Origin: an uncultured Prevotella sp.
GTDB taxonomy: Bacteria > Bacteroidota > Bacteroidia > Bacteroidales > Bacteroidaceae
Direction: 5' to 3'
Assembly (NCBI GenBank): GCA_934229335.1
Contig: CAKQDQ010000028.1
Coordinates: 1-23,305 of the forward strand
DNA length: 23,305 nucleotides
The position numbers and the translations under genes were made by a program. Under the pieces are notes generated by a model. That model worked only from the letters and a program-made list of their open reading frames with translations, did no database searches and was not told the DNA's origin. Shown here in pieces: positions 6,801-12,796 of the stretch (positions are counted from its first letter, which is position 1; the number at the start of each line of letters is the position of its first letter).

Positions 6801-7868
6801 ATACTGCGTTAGGAGCTTGGCAAGCCCGATATTGATGTTGGTGAGTGACAGTTGCAGCTGTGCGATAGCAGCCTTCAGCTGTTTGTCGGTAGCTTTGCCG
6901 TATAAAATATTATAGACAATGGTTCCCACCTCCGTAATCTCTCCTTGCGCGGCCTTGCTTACTCCCAATGCACATTTGCGTGCCGTGTCGCTTCCCTCAA
7001 GGTAACACGCGATGACATAGAAGTAGTTGACGATGGAAAGCGGAAAATAATTTACCCGCTTAGAGTATCCTCTGAAGTCCTTGTTGTGAAGTGTCATCGC
7101 CGCCTTAAAGAATTTGAAGGCCGCCTCGTAGTTGCCTTTGTATAGCTGCACGATAGCTGCGATGATGTAATGATTCTTGTTTTCTGCTAAGAGAACCTCA
7201 GGAACGTTGCCGTACGCAAGGTAGTCGTAGAGGTCAGTAAGGCACAACATCTTTTGTTTCTTTACCTCGTCCACTCCTAACTTGTAGCTTGCCAATAGCG
7301 AACGAATGTATTTTACGTCAACAAGCAGTTGCGAGTTGAATATCTCAACAAGCACATCCTCCATGAACTGATAAAACTCGTCAGTAGGCAAAGCTAATAT
7401 CAAGTTGGCGAAATGCTCGTCAAGTGCTACAGGCATCAGGAAGTTAGTTCCGTATTCATACACATATTTATTCAGCTCCTCTTTGTTAATGCTATTAAAT
7501 TCCTCGCATATATACTGCCATAAAGCCTGTTGTAAGCCAGTTTGTGTCAGCCCTTGACTTTCTTTCAATAGACCGTTAGCCAGCGGAAGCTCTTTCTCGT
7601 GAAGATACATCATCAATGGCAGCAAGTATTTGTCGAGCACCTTGTAGTCGTAGGAGTTAGTGCGCCAGTTGTAACTACTGTAGGCTACAAAGTCTTTTTT
7701 ATGCAACTGCTTCGTTACTGTAGAGACATCGTATTCTTTCTTGCCCGTCATTGAGGTCATCAGTTTCCGTAGCTTAGTAGCCTTAGAGTCGGTGATGTCG
7801 TAAAGAGTGTATGCAGCGAGCAGGCATAGTTCGTCAGAGTCCAGTTGTGAGAATTTGTCGTAGTTCAT
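3834..7868 (-). CDS. SNF2-family DNA-dependent ATPase/helicase
   Basis: 1344 aa. The C-terminal third is a full Swi2/Snf2 motor: motif I LADDMGLGKT near residue 895, Ia VVAPASVAPNWKTEF, motif II DEAH (LDEAHIIKN) near 997, motif III TGTPVQN, RRTKDKV, then the second RecA lobe with GVLIFSQF, LISLKAGGLGLNLT and the arginine-finger motif VI DRAHRIGQ near 1288. Such proteins use ATP to translocate on double-stranded DNA and displace bound proteins such as RNA polymerase (RapA-like role). About 860 residues precede the motor. They look largely helical at the start (residues 1-400) and mixed after that, with no motif I recognise and no cysteine-rich SWIM finger, so the targeting function is unknown. 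Upstream lie 22-bp repeats; downstream a strong terminator. No methyltransferase or partner nuclease is in the same transcription unit, so a defence role is not shown. Confidence 0.93.
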   Translation of the reverse strand: MNYDKFSQLDSDELCLLAAYTLYDITDSKATKLRKLMTSMTGKKEYDVSTVTKQLHKKDFVAYSSYNWRTNSYDYKVLDKYLLPLMMYLHEKELPLANGLLKESQGLTQTGLQQALWQYICEEFNSINKEELNKYVYEYGTNFLMPVALDEHFANLILALPTDEFYQFMEDVLVEIFNSQLLVDVKYIRSLLASYKLGVDEVKKQKMLCLTDLYDYLAYGNVPEVLLAENKNHYIIAAIVQLYKGNYEAAFKFFKAAMTLHNKDFRGYSKRVNYFPLSIVNYFYVIACYLEGSDTARKCALGVSKAAQGEITEVGTIVYNILYGKATDKQLKAAIAQLQLSLTNINIGLAKLLTQYLGNGKKSKLINEWLVMKQERRLYTTSLNDIEPALDRAYGKKPLLASIYHKQEWEHVLDELMQSSGMKQEEAAQRDARISYLINDIDSEYVEIKVQHRLKSGVWGAGKTASLSNFYALMIDEMTDADKRIAQKMNRHGYYSNYPKLVCVLPEMLQESRLYVGHHAPYELVEVAEVPPYINLTRTEGGFEVSSNVPTEELKEGIVIVNRGNNRIEFVQLSTLQVSFYQRLLTLGHFPLEAEEQLRSFLKGIGGKIDVNSDLIEGGSTMPEVDGTPILTVQIKPAERGCYELRTFVCPLEGGNVHCKAGKGDDVIVDSTAEKQYVRVKRNILKERENAEAFANVAGVTPKNLYSTVVLAAYDLLPVLEYAQQNTDVVACEWKEGSQIKVTNRGTASWNGAIKKNENGWFEIEGSVDLDTNKVISMSELLDLVGKSNGKYIKIGDNEFIAISDKLHKQLSQLNAIAARSHGHLQLSPFSAALLGPEVLNGELTLEQDNELKEIRQRIKDASEYTPEVPQTLNATLRNYQKEGYCWMARLNKWGAGALLADDMGLGKTIQTITFLLLKSGEGPALVVAPASVAPNWKTEFAKFAPSLNVSLLNFADNRDALVDNAKAGDVVITTYGLLLSVKDALTKKHWNTICLDEAHIIKNRGAKTSAVAMQLKSDNRIMLTGTPVQNHLSELWNLFQFVNPGLLGSFEDFSRRFIVPIEQNGDKVMQKELDRLVKPFMLRRTKDKVAKELPNKEEIYQHVTLSEEEMLVYEVLRRKAEAMLLSEEGNKVSMNTLAEITRLRQCSCDCRLVEEGRKGAGEKPGSKITALLELLETILDGFSTKKDGTVNGGVLIFSQFTSYLALIKKALDAEGIKYMYIDGSVPIKTRQELVEKFQKGECPVFLISLKAGGLGLNLTRANYVIHADPWWNPAIEAQATDRAHRIGQKQAVTVYHLIAEGTIEEKIQRLHERKQALAKDILDSTDMSHKLTGEDLLEMVRTK

Positions 7869-7911
7869 GAGGTATCTCAGTGTATAGAAGTGGTGTGTAG
7901 TGAGGGTGTGT

Positions 7912-7932
7912 TGCGATTACAGCCTAATCGCA
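7912..7932. repeat. Short palindrome upstream of the SNF2 gene
   Basis: Perfect 8-bp arms TGCGATTA (7912-7919) and TAATCGCA (7925-7932) around CAGCC. It sits 44 bp upstream of the helicase ATG and directly next to the 22-bp repeats. It could be an operator or an mRNA leader hairpin; no T-run follows. Confidence 0.55.
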
Positions 7933-7941
7933 TTACAATCA

Positions 7942-8007
7942 CTATCAAATCGTGTTGCGAAAGCTATCAAATCGTGTTGTGAAAGCTATCAAATTGCACA
8001 GAGGCAG
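7942..8007. repeat. Tandem 22-bp repeats with the AAATCGTG...GCGAAAG core
   Basis: CTATCAAATCGTGTTGCGAAAG (22 nt, 7942-7963), then the same with one change (TGTGAAAG, 7964-7985), then a third degenerate unit beginning CTATCAAATTG (7986). Similar units with the same 22-bp period are found at 18952-19002 and one inside the hairpin at 2443-2491. There are no constant-length unique spacers, so this is not CRISPR. Confidence 0.8.
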
Positions 8008-8021
8008 ACACGACACACCAT

Positions 8022-8057
8022 TTGACGCTAAATGTGATAGAGGTAAAATAGCGTCAA
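8022..8057. repeat. Inverted repeat downstream of sufE
   Basis: Perfect 9-bp arms TTGACGCTA (8022-8030) and TAGCGTCAA (8049-8057), 18-nt loop, about 70 nt past the sufE stop on the - strand. No T-run is seen, so it is at best a weak terminator; it may instead be a 3'-end hairpin or a protein-binding site. Confidence 0.5.
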
Positions 8058-8128
8058 GGGTGCTGTAGAGTCTTTCTGTTGTTGGTAAGAATATGCAGCC
8101 TCTTCTGTTTGAAATATAGGGGGTAGGA

Positions 8129-8548
8129 TTATGACAGAGAGTATGCCAGTGCATACGCTTTAATCCTCTTCACCATGGCGAGCAGTCCGTTTGAGCGGGT
8201 AGGAGAGAGGTGTTCCTTCAGTCCTATCTTCTCAATGAAGTAGAGGTCAGCGTCAAGAATCTCCTTAGGCGTGTGTCCTGACAGTACTCTTATGAGCAGT
8301 GCCACGATGCCTTTCACAATCAGGGCGTCGCTTTCAGCTGTAAATGTCAGTGTGCCGTCAGCCTCTTTGTCGCACTGTACCCATACGCGGCTCTGGCAAC
8401 CGTCAATAAGGTTCTGCTCCGTTTTGTATTTCTCGTCCAGTGGTTCCTGCTCACCTCCAAGGTCAATGAGCAGTTGATATTTGTCCATCCAGTCATCAAA
8501 GCCCTCAAACTCTGATATTACTTCGTCTTGTATTTCGTTTATTGTCAT
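8129..8548 (-). CDS. sufE: SufE family cysteine-desulfurase activator
   Basis: 139 aa from the ATG at 8548. SufE takes persulfide sulfur from the SufS desulfurase and hands it to the SufBCD scaffold for Fe-S cluster building in the cytosol. The key Cys is in LIDGCQSRVWV at residue 51, the same number as in E. coli SufE, and the C-terminal part (PKEILDADLYFIEKIGLKEHLSPTRSNGLLAMVKRIKAYAL) is typical, including SPTRSNG. An open frame runs upstream to 8665, but that extra 39 codons crosses a GC-rich fold-back element and is not protein-like, so the internal ATG is taken. The start codon lies only five bases from the fold-back arm. No sufS or sufBCD is in the window. The U32 gene lies upstream on the same strand, so sufE may be the last gene of that run. 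Confidence 0.93.
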   Translation of the reverse strand: MTINEIQDEVISEFEGFDDWMDKYQLLIDLGGEQEPLDEKYKTEQNLIDGCQSRVWVQCDKEADGTLTFTAESDALIVKGIVALLIRVLSGHTPKEILDADLYFIEKIGLKEHLSPTRSNGLLAMVKRIKAYALAYSLS

Positions 8549-8553
8549 AACTA

Positions 8554-8713
8554 AGCCCCCCCTCCCGTGCCTCCCCCGCAGGGGAGGAGAGATGTGGGGA
8601 TAATTTGATTGTGAATTTTTTTCTTTTATCTTACGCCCATATCCACCCCTATCATGCTGTGGCAAATAGCATATTTCTCTCCTCCCCTGTGGGAGAGGTA
8701 AGGGAGGGGGGCT
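8554..8713. repeat. GC-rich fold-back element between the U32 gene and sufE
   Basis: Arms 8554-8591 and 8677-8713 are imperfect inverted copies (AGCCCCCCCTCCC and CAGGGGAGGAGAG are shared at the ends of the arms), around an A/T-rich middle of about 85 bp. It fills nearly the whole 177-bp gap. This shape, with no gene inside, fits a small non-autonomous repeat (MITE/REP-like). No clear target-site duplication was recognised. Confidence 0.75.
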
Positions 8714-8725
8714 GCGCTTGCTTCT

Positions 8726-9994
8726 CTACTGCTTCTGTAATATGAACAGTTTGTCGCTTGGTCTTACCTTTCCTGGCACGGCAATGCTGATGCGCTGTCC
8801 CTTCTTCGCCACGTCAACAGGCTTTAGGTCATAGCGTATCTCCTTCACCTCGTCGATGAACATGGCTCCCGTTGTAGGTCCCGTGATAAGGAGTTTGTCG
8901 CCCACCTTTATCTCGTGCGCCTCCACTTGAAACTCTGCCACGCCTATCTTAGAGAAGTATTTTATGGTCTTTGCGGCGTACACCTTCTTCTCTGTAGCCT
9001 TAGAGCCGTAAGAGTCGTTCCACTCTCCGAGTGTCTGCCCCTGGTAATAGCCGTCCCAGAAGCCTCGGTTGAAGACACGGGCGAGTCGCTCGTCCCATGC
9101 GTCCTTAGCGGCTTCGGTGAAGTGTTTAGGCTCAGTGTTGCCCTCTTCTTGGTCGGCGATGACGGCATTGATGGCTTCGCGATAGCAGCGTACCACCGTG
9201 TCTACGTACTCCGCGCCGCGTGCTCGTCCCTCAATCTTGAATACTCTCACGCCAGCATCCATCATGCGGTCGATGAAACGCACTGTCTTCAGGTCCTTTG
9301 GCGACATGATGTACTTGTTGTCCACAAGCAGTTCGTTGCCCGTTTCAGCGTCTTTCACCTCGTATCCCCTACGACATATCTGCACGCACTCGCCACGGTT
9401 GGCGGAGCGGTTGGCGTTATGCAGCGAGAGATAGCATTTGCCTGATATCGCCATGCAGAGTGCTCCGTGACAGAACATCTCTATGCGGATAGGCTTACCG
9501 CTTGGTCCACAGATGTTGTCCTTTATGGCTTGCTCGTGTATTGCCTTCACTTGCTCCATGCGCAGTTCACGTGCCAGCACCACCACATCGGCAAACTGGG
9601 CGTAGAATCGCAGTGCCTCGATGTTTGAGATGTTAAGCTGTGTGGACAGATGTACTTCTTGTCCTACCTGTCGGCAGTACATCATCACGGCTACGTCAGA
9701 CGCTATCACGGCAGAGATACCAGCAGCCTTTGCCGCGTCTATTATCTCGTGCATCTGCTCTATGTCCTCACCGTATATGATAGTGTTGACCGTAAGGTAT
9801 GTCTTAATGCCCTTGGCGTCGCACAGTTCCGCTATCTCTTTGAGGTCGTTGATGGTGAACGGTGCCGCAGAATGGGCACGCATATTTAACCTCTCAATGC
9901 CGAAGTAGATAGAATCTGCTCCGGCATTGATTGCAGCCGCTAAGCTCTCGCGAGAGCCTACCGGCGCCATTATTTCGTAATCTACAGTTCCCAT
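8726..9994 (-). CDS. U32 family 'collagenase-like peptidase' (TrhP/YegQ-like tRNA hydroxylation protein)
   Basis: 422 aa. The start ([26 protein letters not shown]) and the signature [19 protein letters not shown] near residue 173, followed by a Cys-rich stretch ([13 protein letters not shown]), are diagnostic of the U32 group. U32 proteins were first called proteases, but characterised bacterial members (TrhP/YegQ, RlhA) hydroxylate RNA; the conserved cysteines may bind a metal cluster. Length about 420 with a small C-terminal beta-barrel ([24 protein letters not shown]) fits TrhP, which makes 5-hydroxyuridine at the tRNA wobble position, better than the longer RlhA. The start codon overlaps the end of cysS by 13 bp, so the two are translationally coupled. 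That context, a tRNA synthetase partner, agrees with a tRNA job. Confidence 0.88.
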   Translation of the reverse strand: MGTVDYEIMAPVGSRESLAAAINAGADSIYFGIERLNMRAHSAAPFTINDLKEIAELCDAKGIKTYLTVNTIIYGEDIEQMHEIIDAAKAAGISAVIASDVAVMMYCRQVGQEVHLSTQLNISNIEALRFYAQFADVVVLARELRMEQVKAIHEQAIKDNICGPSGKPIRIEMFCHGALCMAISGKCYLSLHNANRSANRGECVQICRRGYEVKDAETGNELLVDNKYIMSPKDLKTVRFIDRMMDAGVRVFKIEGRARGAEYVDTVVRCYREAINAVIADQEEGNTEPKHFTEAAKDAWDERLARVFNRGFWDGYYQGQTLGEWNDSYGSKATEKKVYAAKTIKYFSKIGVAEFQVEAHEIKVGDKLLITGPTTGAMFIDEVKEIRYDLKPVDVAKKGQRISIAVPGKVRPSDKLFILQKQ

Positions 9995-11487
9995 ACTGCT
10001 CCGTCTGGTGTATCCTTAATGATAAAGCCCGCTTCGTTCAGCGCGTCGCGTATCTGGTCGCACGTTGCCCAGTCCTTCTCGGCACGTGCCTTGGCACGCA
10101 TTCCAAGCACCATGTCAACGACTTTACCGAATGACTGCTCTCTTGAAGCATCGCCACTGCCCTGTGCTGACGCTGTAAGTCCGAGTATCTCCTCGGTGAA
10201 AGTGTGCATAACCTTTGACAACTGCTCCAGGTGTGCCTGCGAAATCTTAGCCTTACGGTCAACGAGGAGGTTGACCTGGTGGCACGCTTCGAACAGGTGT
10301 GAGATGACAACAGGTGTCTGCAGGTCGTCGTTCATAGCGTCATAGAGCTTCTGTTCCAGCTCGTTTACAAACTTATCCACTTCTGGTGACGAACCCTTTG
10401 CTGGCTGTATGCGCTTCAAGTCCTTTAGTCCTTGCATCAGTCGGGCAAAACCTTTCTCAGCAGCTTCAAGTGCTTCTGATGAGAAATCTACCGTTCCGCG
10501 GTAGTGAGCGGAAAGGATGAAGAAGCGAATGGTCATTGGTGCGAACGGCTTTGTAAGCAGTTCGTGCTCTCCTTTGAAGAATTGGTCGAGGGTAATGAAG
10601 TTATTGTATGACTTACCCATCTTCTGTCCGTTGATGGTTATCATGTTGTTGTGCATCCAATAGTGTACAGCCTGATGTCCCATTGATGCCTGTGCCTGCG
10701 CTATCTCACACTCATGGTGCGGGAACACGAGGTCCATGCCACCGCCATGTATGTCAAACTCTTCACCGAGATACTTTCGTCCCATTGCGGTACACTCGCA
10801 GTGCCAGCCGGGGAAGCCCTCTTCTACGCCCTCTTCCTTCATCAGCCATGGCCAACGCATGATGTGTTCTGGCTGCGCTTTCTTCCAAAGGGCAAAGTCG
10901 GCTTGGTTCTTCTTCTCGCCTACTCCTGCAAGGGTGTCGCGTGAAGCGTCCTTGATGTTCTCAAGAGTACGACCAGAGAGGATACCGTATTTATAGTCCT
11001 TATTATACTTCTCAATGTCAAAATATACGCTACCGTTGCTTACGTATGCATAGCCTTTATCGAGAATCTGCTGCACAAGCTGCTGTTGCTCGATGATATG
11101 TCCCGTAGCGTGTGGCTCGATTGATGGTGGAAGCACGTTGAGTTTCTCCATTGCTGCATTGAAACGGCGTGTGTAGTACTGCGCAATCTCCATAGGCTCA
11201 AGCTGCTCCAAACGTGCCTTCTTAGCTATTTTGTCCTCACCTTCGTCGGCATCGTGTTCAAGATGGCCTACGTCCGTGATGTTACGCACATAGCGAACCT
11301 TATATCCGAGGTGCTGAAGGTAACGGAAAAGTATGTCGAACGTTATGGCTGGGCGAGCGTGTCCCAAGTGTGCGTCGCCATAAACAGTTGGTCCGCAGAC
11401 ATACATGCCTACATGACCAGGGTGCAGAGGCTTAAAAGCCTCCTTCTTACGTGTAAGTGTGTTGTATATTAATAGTGTCTGTTCCAT
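9982..11487 (-). CDS. cysS: Cysteinyl-tRNA synthetase
   Basis: 501 aa, class I aminoacyl-tRNA synthetase that charges tRNA-Cys with cysteine in the cytosol. HIGH motif is HLGH at residues 40-43 in [15 protein letters not shown]; the KMSKS loop is KMGKS near 290 ([10 protein letters not shown]), a common variant in this phylum. The zinc site is complete: Cys31 in MYVCGPTVY, a Cys in WHCECTAMG near 229, and His/Glu in [10 protein letters not shown] near 258. The C-terminal DALR-type helical domain ends with an anticodon-binding strand ([15 protein letters not shown]). Length is normal (about 460-500). Its 3' end overlaps the U32 gene. Upstream, 173 bp with a fold-back element separate it from nadA on the same strand; no clear TAnnTTTG box was seen in that gap, so read-through from nadA is possible. 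Confidence 0.97.
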   Translation of the reverse strand: MEQTLLIYNTLTRKKEAFKPLHPGHVGMYVCGPTVYGDAHLGHARPAITFDILFRYLQHLGYKVRYVRNITDVGHLEHDADEGEDKIAKKARLEQLEPMEIAQYYTRRFNAAMEKLNVLPPSIEPHATGHIIEQQQLVQQILDKGYAYVSNGSVYFDIEKYNKDYKYGILSGRTLENIKDASRDTLAGVGEKKNQADFALWKKAQPEHIMRWPWLMKEEGVEEGFPGWHCECTAMGRKYLGEEFDIHGGGMDLVFPHHECEIAQAQASMGHQAVHYWMHNNMITINGQKMGKSYNNFITLDQFFKGEHELLTKPFAPMTIRFFILSAHYRGTVDFSSEALEAAEKGFARLMQGLKDLKRIQPAKGSSPEVDKFVNELEQKLYDAMNDDLQTPVVISHLFEACHQVNLLVDRKAKISQAHLEQLSKVMHTFTEEILGLTASAQGSGDASREQSFGKVVDMVLGMRAKARAEKDWATCDQIRDALNEAGFIIKDTPDGAVWEL

Positions 11488-11502
11488 GCGTGTTTGTTTA
11501 TT

Positions 11503-11653
11503 AAAATGTAAAATGAAGAATGTAGAATGAAGAATAGAAGTTACTTTTTAGCGAAAAGTTTTCAATAAAGAATAGAAGCTATTTTATTGGATTGAGTAAA
11601 TACAAATATCCCTAACCCATATTCTTCATTCTATATTCTTCATTCTACATTTT
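11503..11653. repeat. Fold-back repeat of GAATGAAGAAT type, copy 1
   Basis: Arms 11503-11535 and 11621-11653 (33 nt) are inverted copies with two differences, each arm built from two runs of (T/G)AGAATGAAGAAT. The 85-bp middle is A/T-rich and has no gene. It lies between nadA and cysS, 7 bp after the nadA stop. A second copy is at 21539-21668. Confidence 0.8.
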
Positions 11654-11660
11654 ATAACTC

Positions 11661-12611
11661 CTACGAGAGTTCCAACATCTTGTTGATAGGTTTTACAGCT
11701 TCTTTCGCTATTTCTGGAGCCACATCAACGACAGGTGCCTCGTTCTTCAGGCAGTTATATAGTTTCTCCAGTGTGTTGAGTTTCATGTACTGACACTCGT
11801 TACACTGGCATCCTACACCGCCTTCGCTTACCTCTGGCGGTACAGGAATGAACGTACAGTCAGGACAAGTGCGCTCTAATTCGTGCAGTATGCCAGCTTC
11901 TGTCGCCACGATGTATGTCTGAGGCTCATGGCTTTGCGCATATTTCAGCATGTCAGCAGTAGAGCCTTTCACCTCCGCCATGGCAAGAACAGGAGCCTTA
12001 CACTCAAGGTGTGCCATGACGATAGCGTCTGGATTCTGCGCCTTTAGCTGCGCTATGGCATCGCAAGAGAAACGCTCGTGTACGTGACAACCGCCATTCC
12101 ACAGCACCATGTCGCGACCTGTCACGGCGTTTATGTATGAACCGAGGTTGTAATCAGGTCCGAAGAGTATCTTAGCGTCCTTTGGTAGCTGGTCAACAAC
12201 TTTCTTGGCGTTGCCCGATGTCACCACGACGTCCGTCAAAGCCTTTGTCGCTGCGGTGGTGTTAACATACTGTACCACCATGTATCCTGGGTGTTCCTCC
12301 TTCCATTTGCGCAGGTCTTCCGCGTCGCAAGAGTCTGCTAACGAGCAGCCAGCGTTAAGATCGGGAGCCAATACGAGTTTGTTTGGCGAGAGAAGCTTGC
12401 AGGTCTCTGCCATGAAGTGTACACCGCACATCACTATTATGTCAGCGTCTGTCTGCGCAGCCTTACGTGCTAACGCTAAGGAGTCACCCACAAAGTCAGC
12501 TACTTCCTGTATCTCACCAACGGTATAGTAGTGTGCCAATACTACGGCATTCTTCTCTTTGCACATACGGCGTATCTCCGCCTGTATCGCCTTTGTATCT
12601 TTATGTTCCAT
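11661..12611 (-). CDS. nadA: Quinolinate synthase A
   Basis: 316 aa from ATG at 12611. NadA condenses iminoaspartate with dihydroxyacetone phosphate to quinolinate, the second step of NAD synthesis from aspartate, with an oxygen-sensitive [4Fe-4S] cluster. Family blocks are all here: VLAHYYTVGEIQEVADFVGDS, MCGVHFMAETCKLLSP, VTSGNA, NGGCHVHERF and CQCNECQYMKLNTLEKL; cluster ligands are probably the Cys of CGVHF, the Cys of GGCHVH, and one of the C-terminal cysteines. The frame is open upstream to a TTG at 12650, but those 13 codons hold the TAACTTTG promoter box, so the ATG is the real start. nadB and nadC are not in the window. A hairpin terminator ends the glycosidase gene upstream, so nadA starts its own unit, possibly including cysS and the U32 gene. 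Confidence 0.95.
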   Translation of the reverse strand: MEHKDTKAIQAEIRRMCKEKNAVVLAHYYTVGEIQEVADFVGDSLALARKAAQTDADIIVMCGVHFMAETCKLLSPNKLVLAPDLNAGCSLADSCDAEDLRKWKEEHPGYMVVQYVNTTAATKALTDVVVTSGNAKKVVDQLPKDAKILFGPDYNLGSYINAVTGRDMVLWNGGCHVHERFSCDAIAQLKAQNPDAIVMAHLECKAPVLAMAEVKGSTADMLKYAQSHEPQTYIVATEAGILHELERTCPDCTFIPVPPEVSEGGVGCQCNECQYMKLNTLEKLYNCLKNEAPVVDVAPEIAKEAVKPINKMLELS

Positions 12612-12638
12612 ATCTTCAGATATTTTGCTATCAAAGTG

Positions 12639-12671
12639 CAAAGTTAACAATTTATTTTCATAACTGCAAAA
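12639..12671 (-). promoter_or_regulatory. Promoter of nadA
   Basis: On the - strand TTTTG (12667-12671), 20 nt, TAACTTTG (12639-12646), an exact Bacteroidetes consensus. The predicted transcript start, about 7 nt after the box, leaves a leader of some 20 nt before the ATG at 12611 and rules out the TTG at 12650 as a start. Confidence 0.8.
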
Positions 12672-12714
12672 GAATGTCTTTATTTATAAAGTGTGGAATG
12701 ATTTTTGGCAGTTT

Positions 12715-12768
12715 ATAAAATTAATGGGGATTAAGAAACGGTGTATCTGCCGTCTCTTAACCCCCATT
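12715..12768 (-). terminator. Terminator of the GH51-GH43 gene
   Basis: 19-bp stem, arms 12723-12741 and 12750-12768 with two G-U wobbles in the - strand transcript, 8-nt loop, followed on the - strand by AATTTTATAA. It lies 29 nt after the glycosidase stop and just upstream of the nadA promoter. Confidence 0.8.
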
Positions 12769-12796
12769 GTGGTATCATTGTTGCTGATATGTGCTG

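Noticed and set aside
7942..8007. CRISPR-like array of 22-bp repeats
   Set aside because: Units are directly adjacent with no unique spacers, only two to three copies, and no cas gene in the window.
7945..8154. 69-codon open frame on the - strand between sufE and the SNF2 gene
   Set aside because: It overlaps the sufE end and the 22-bp repeats, and its composition is not protein-like.
8549..8665. 39-codon N-terminal extension of SufE
   Set aside because: It is encoded by the GC-rich fold-back arm and middle; the normal SufE start and Cys51 numbering fit the ATG at 8548.
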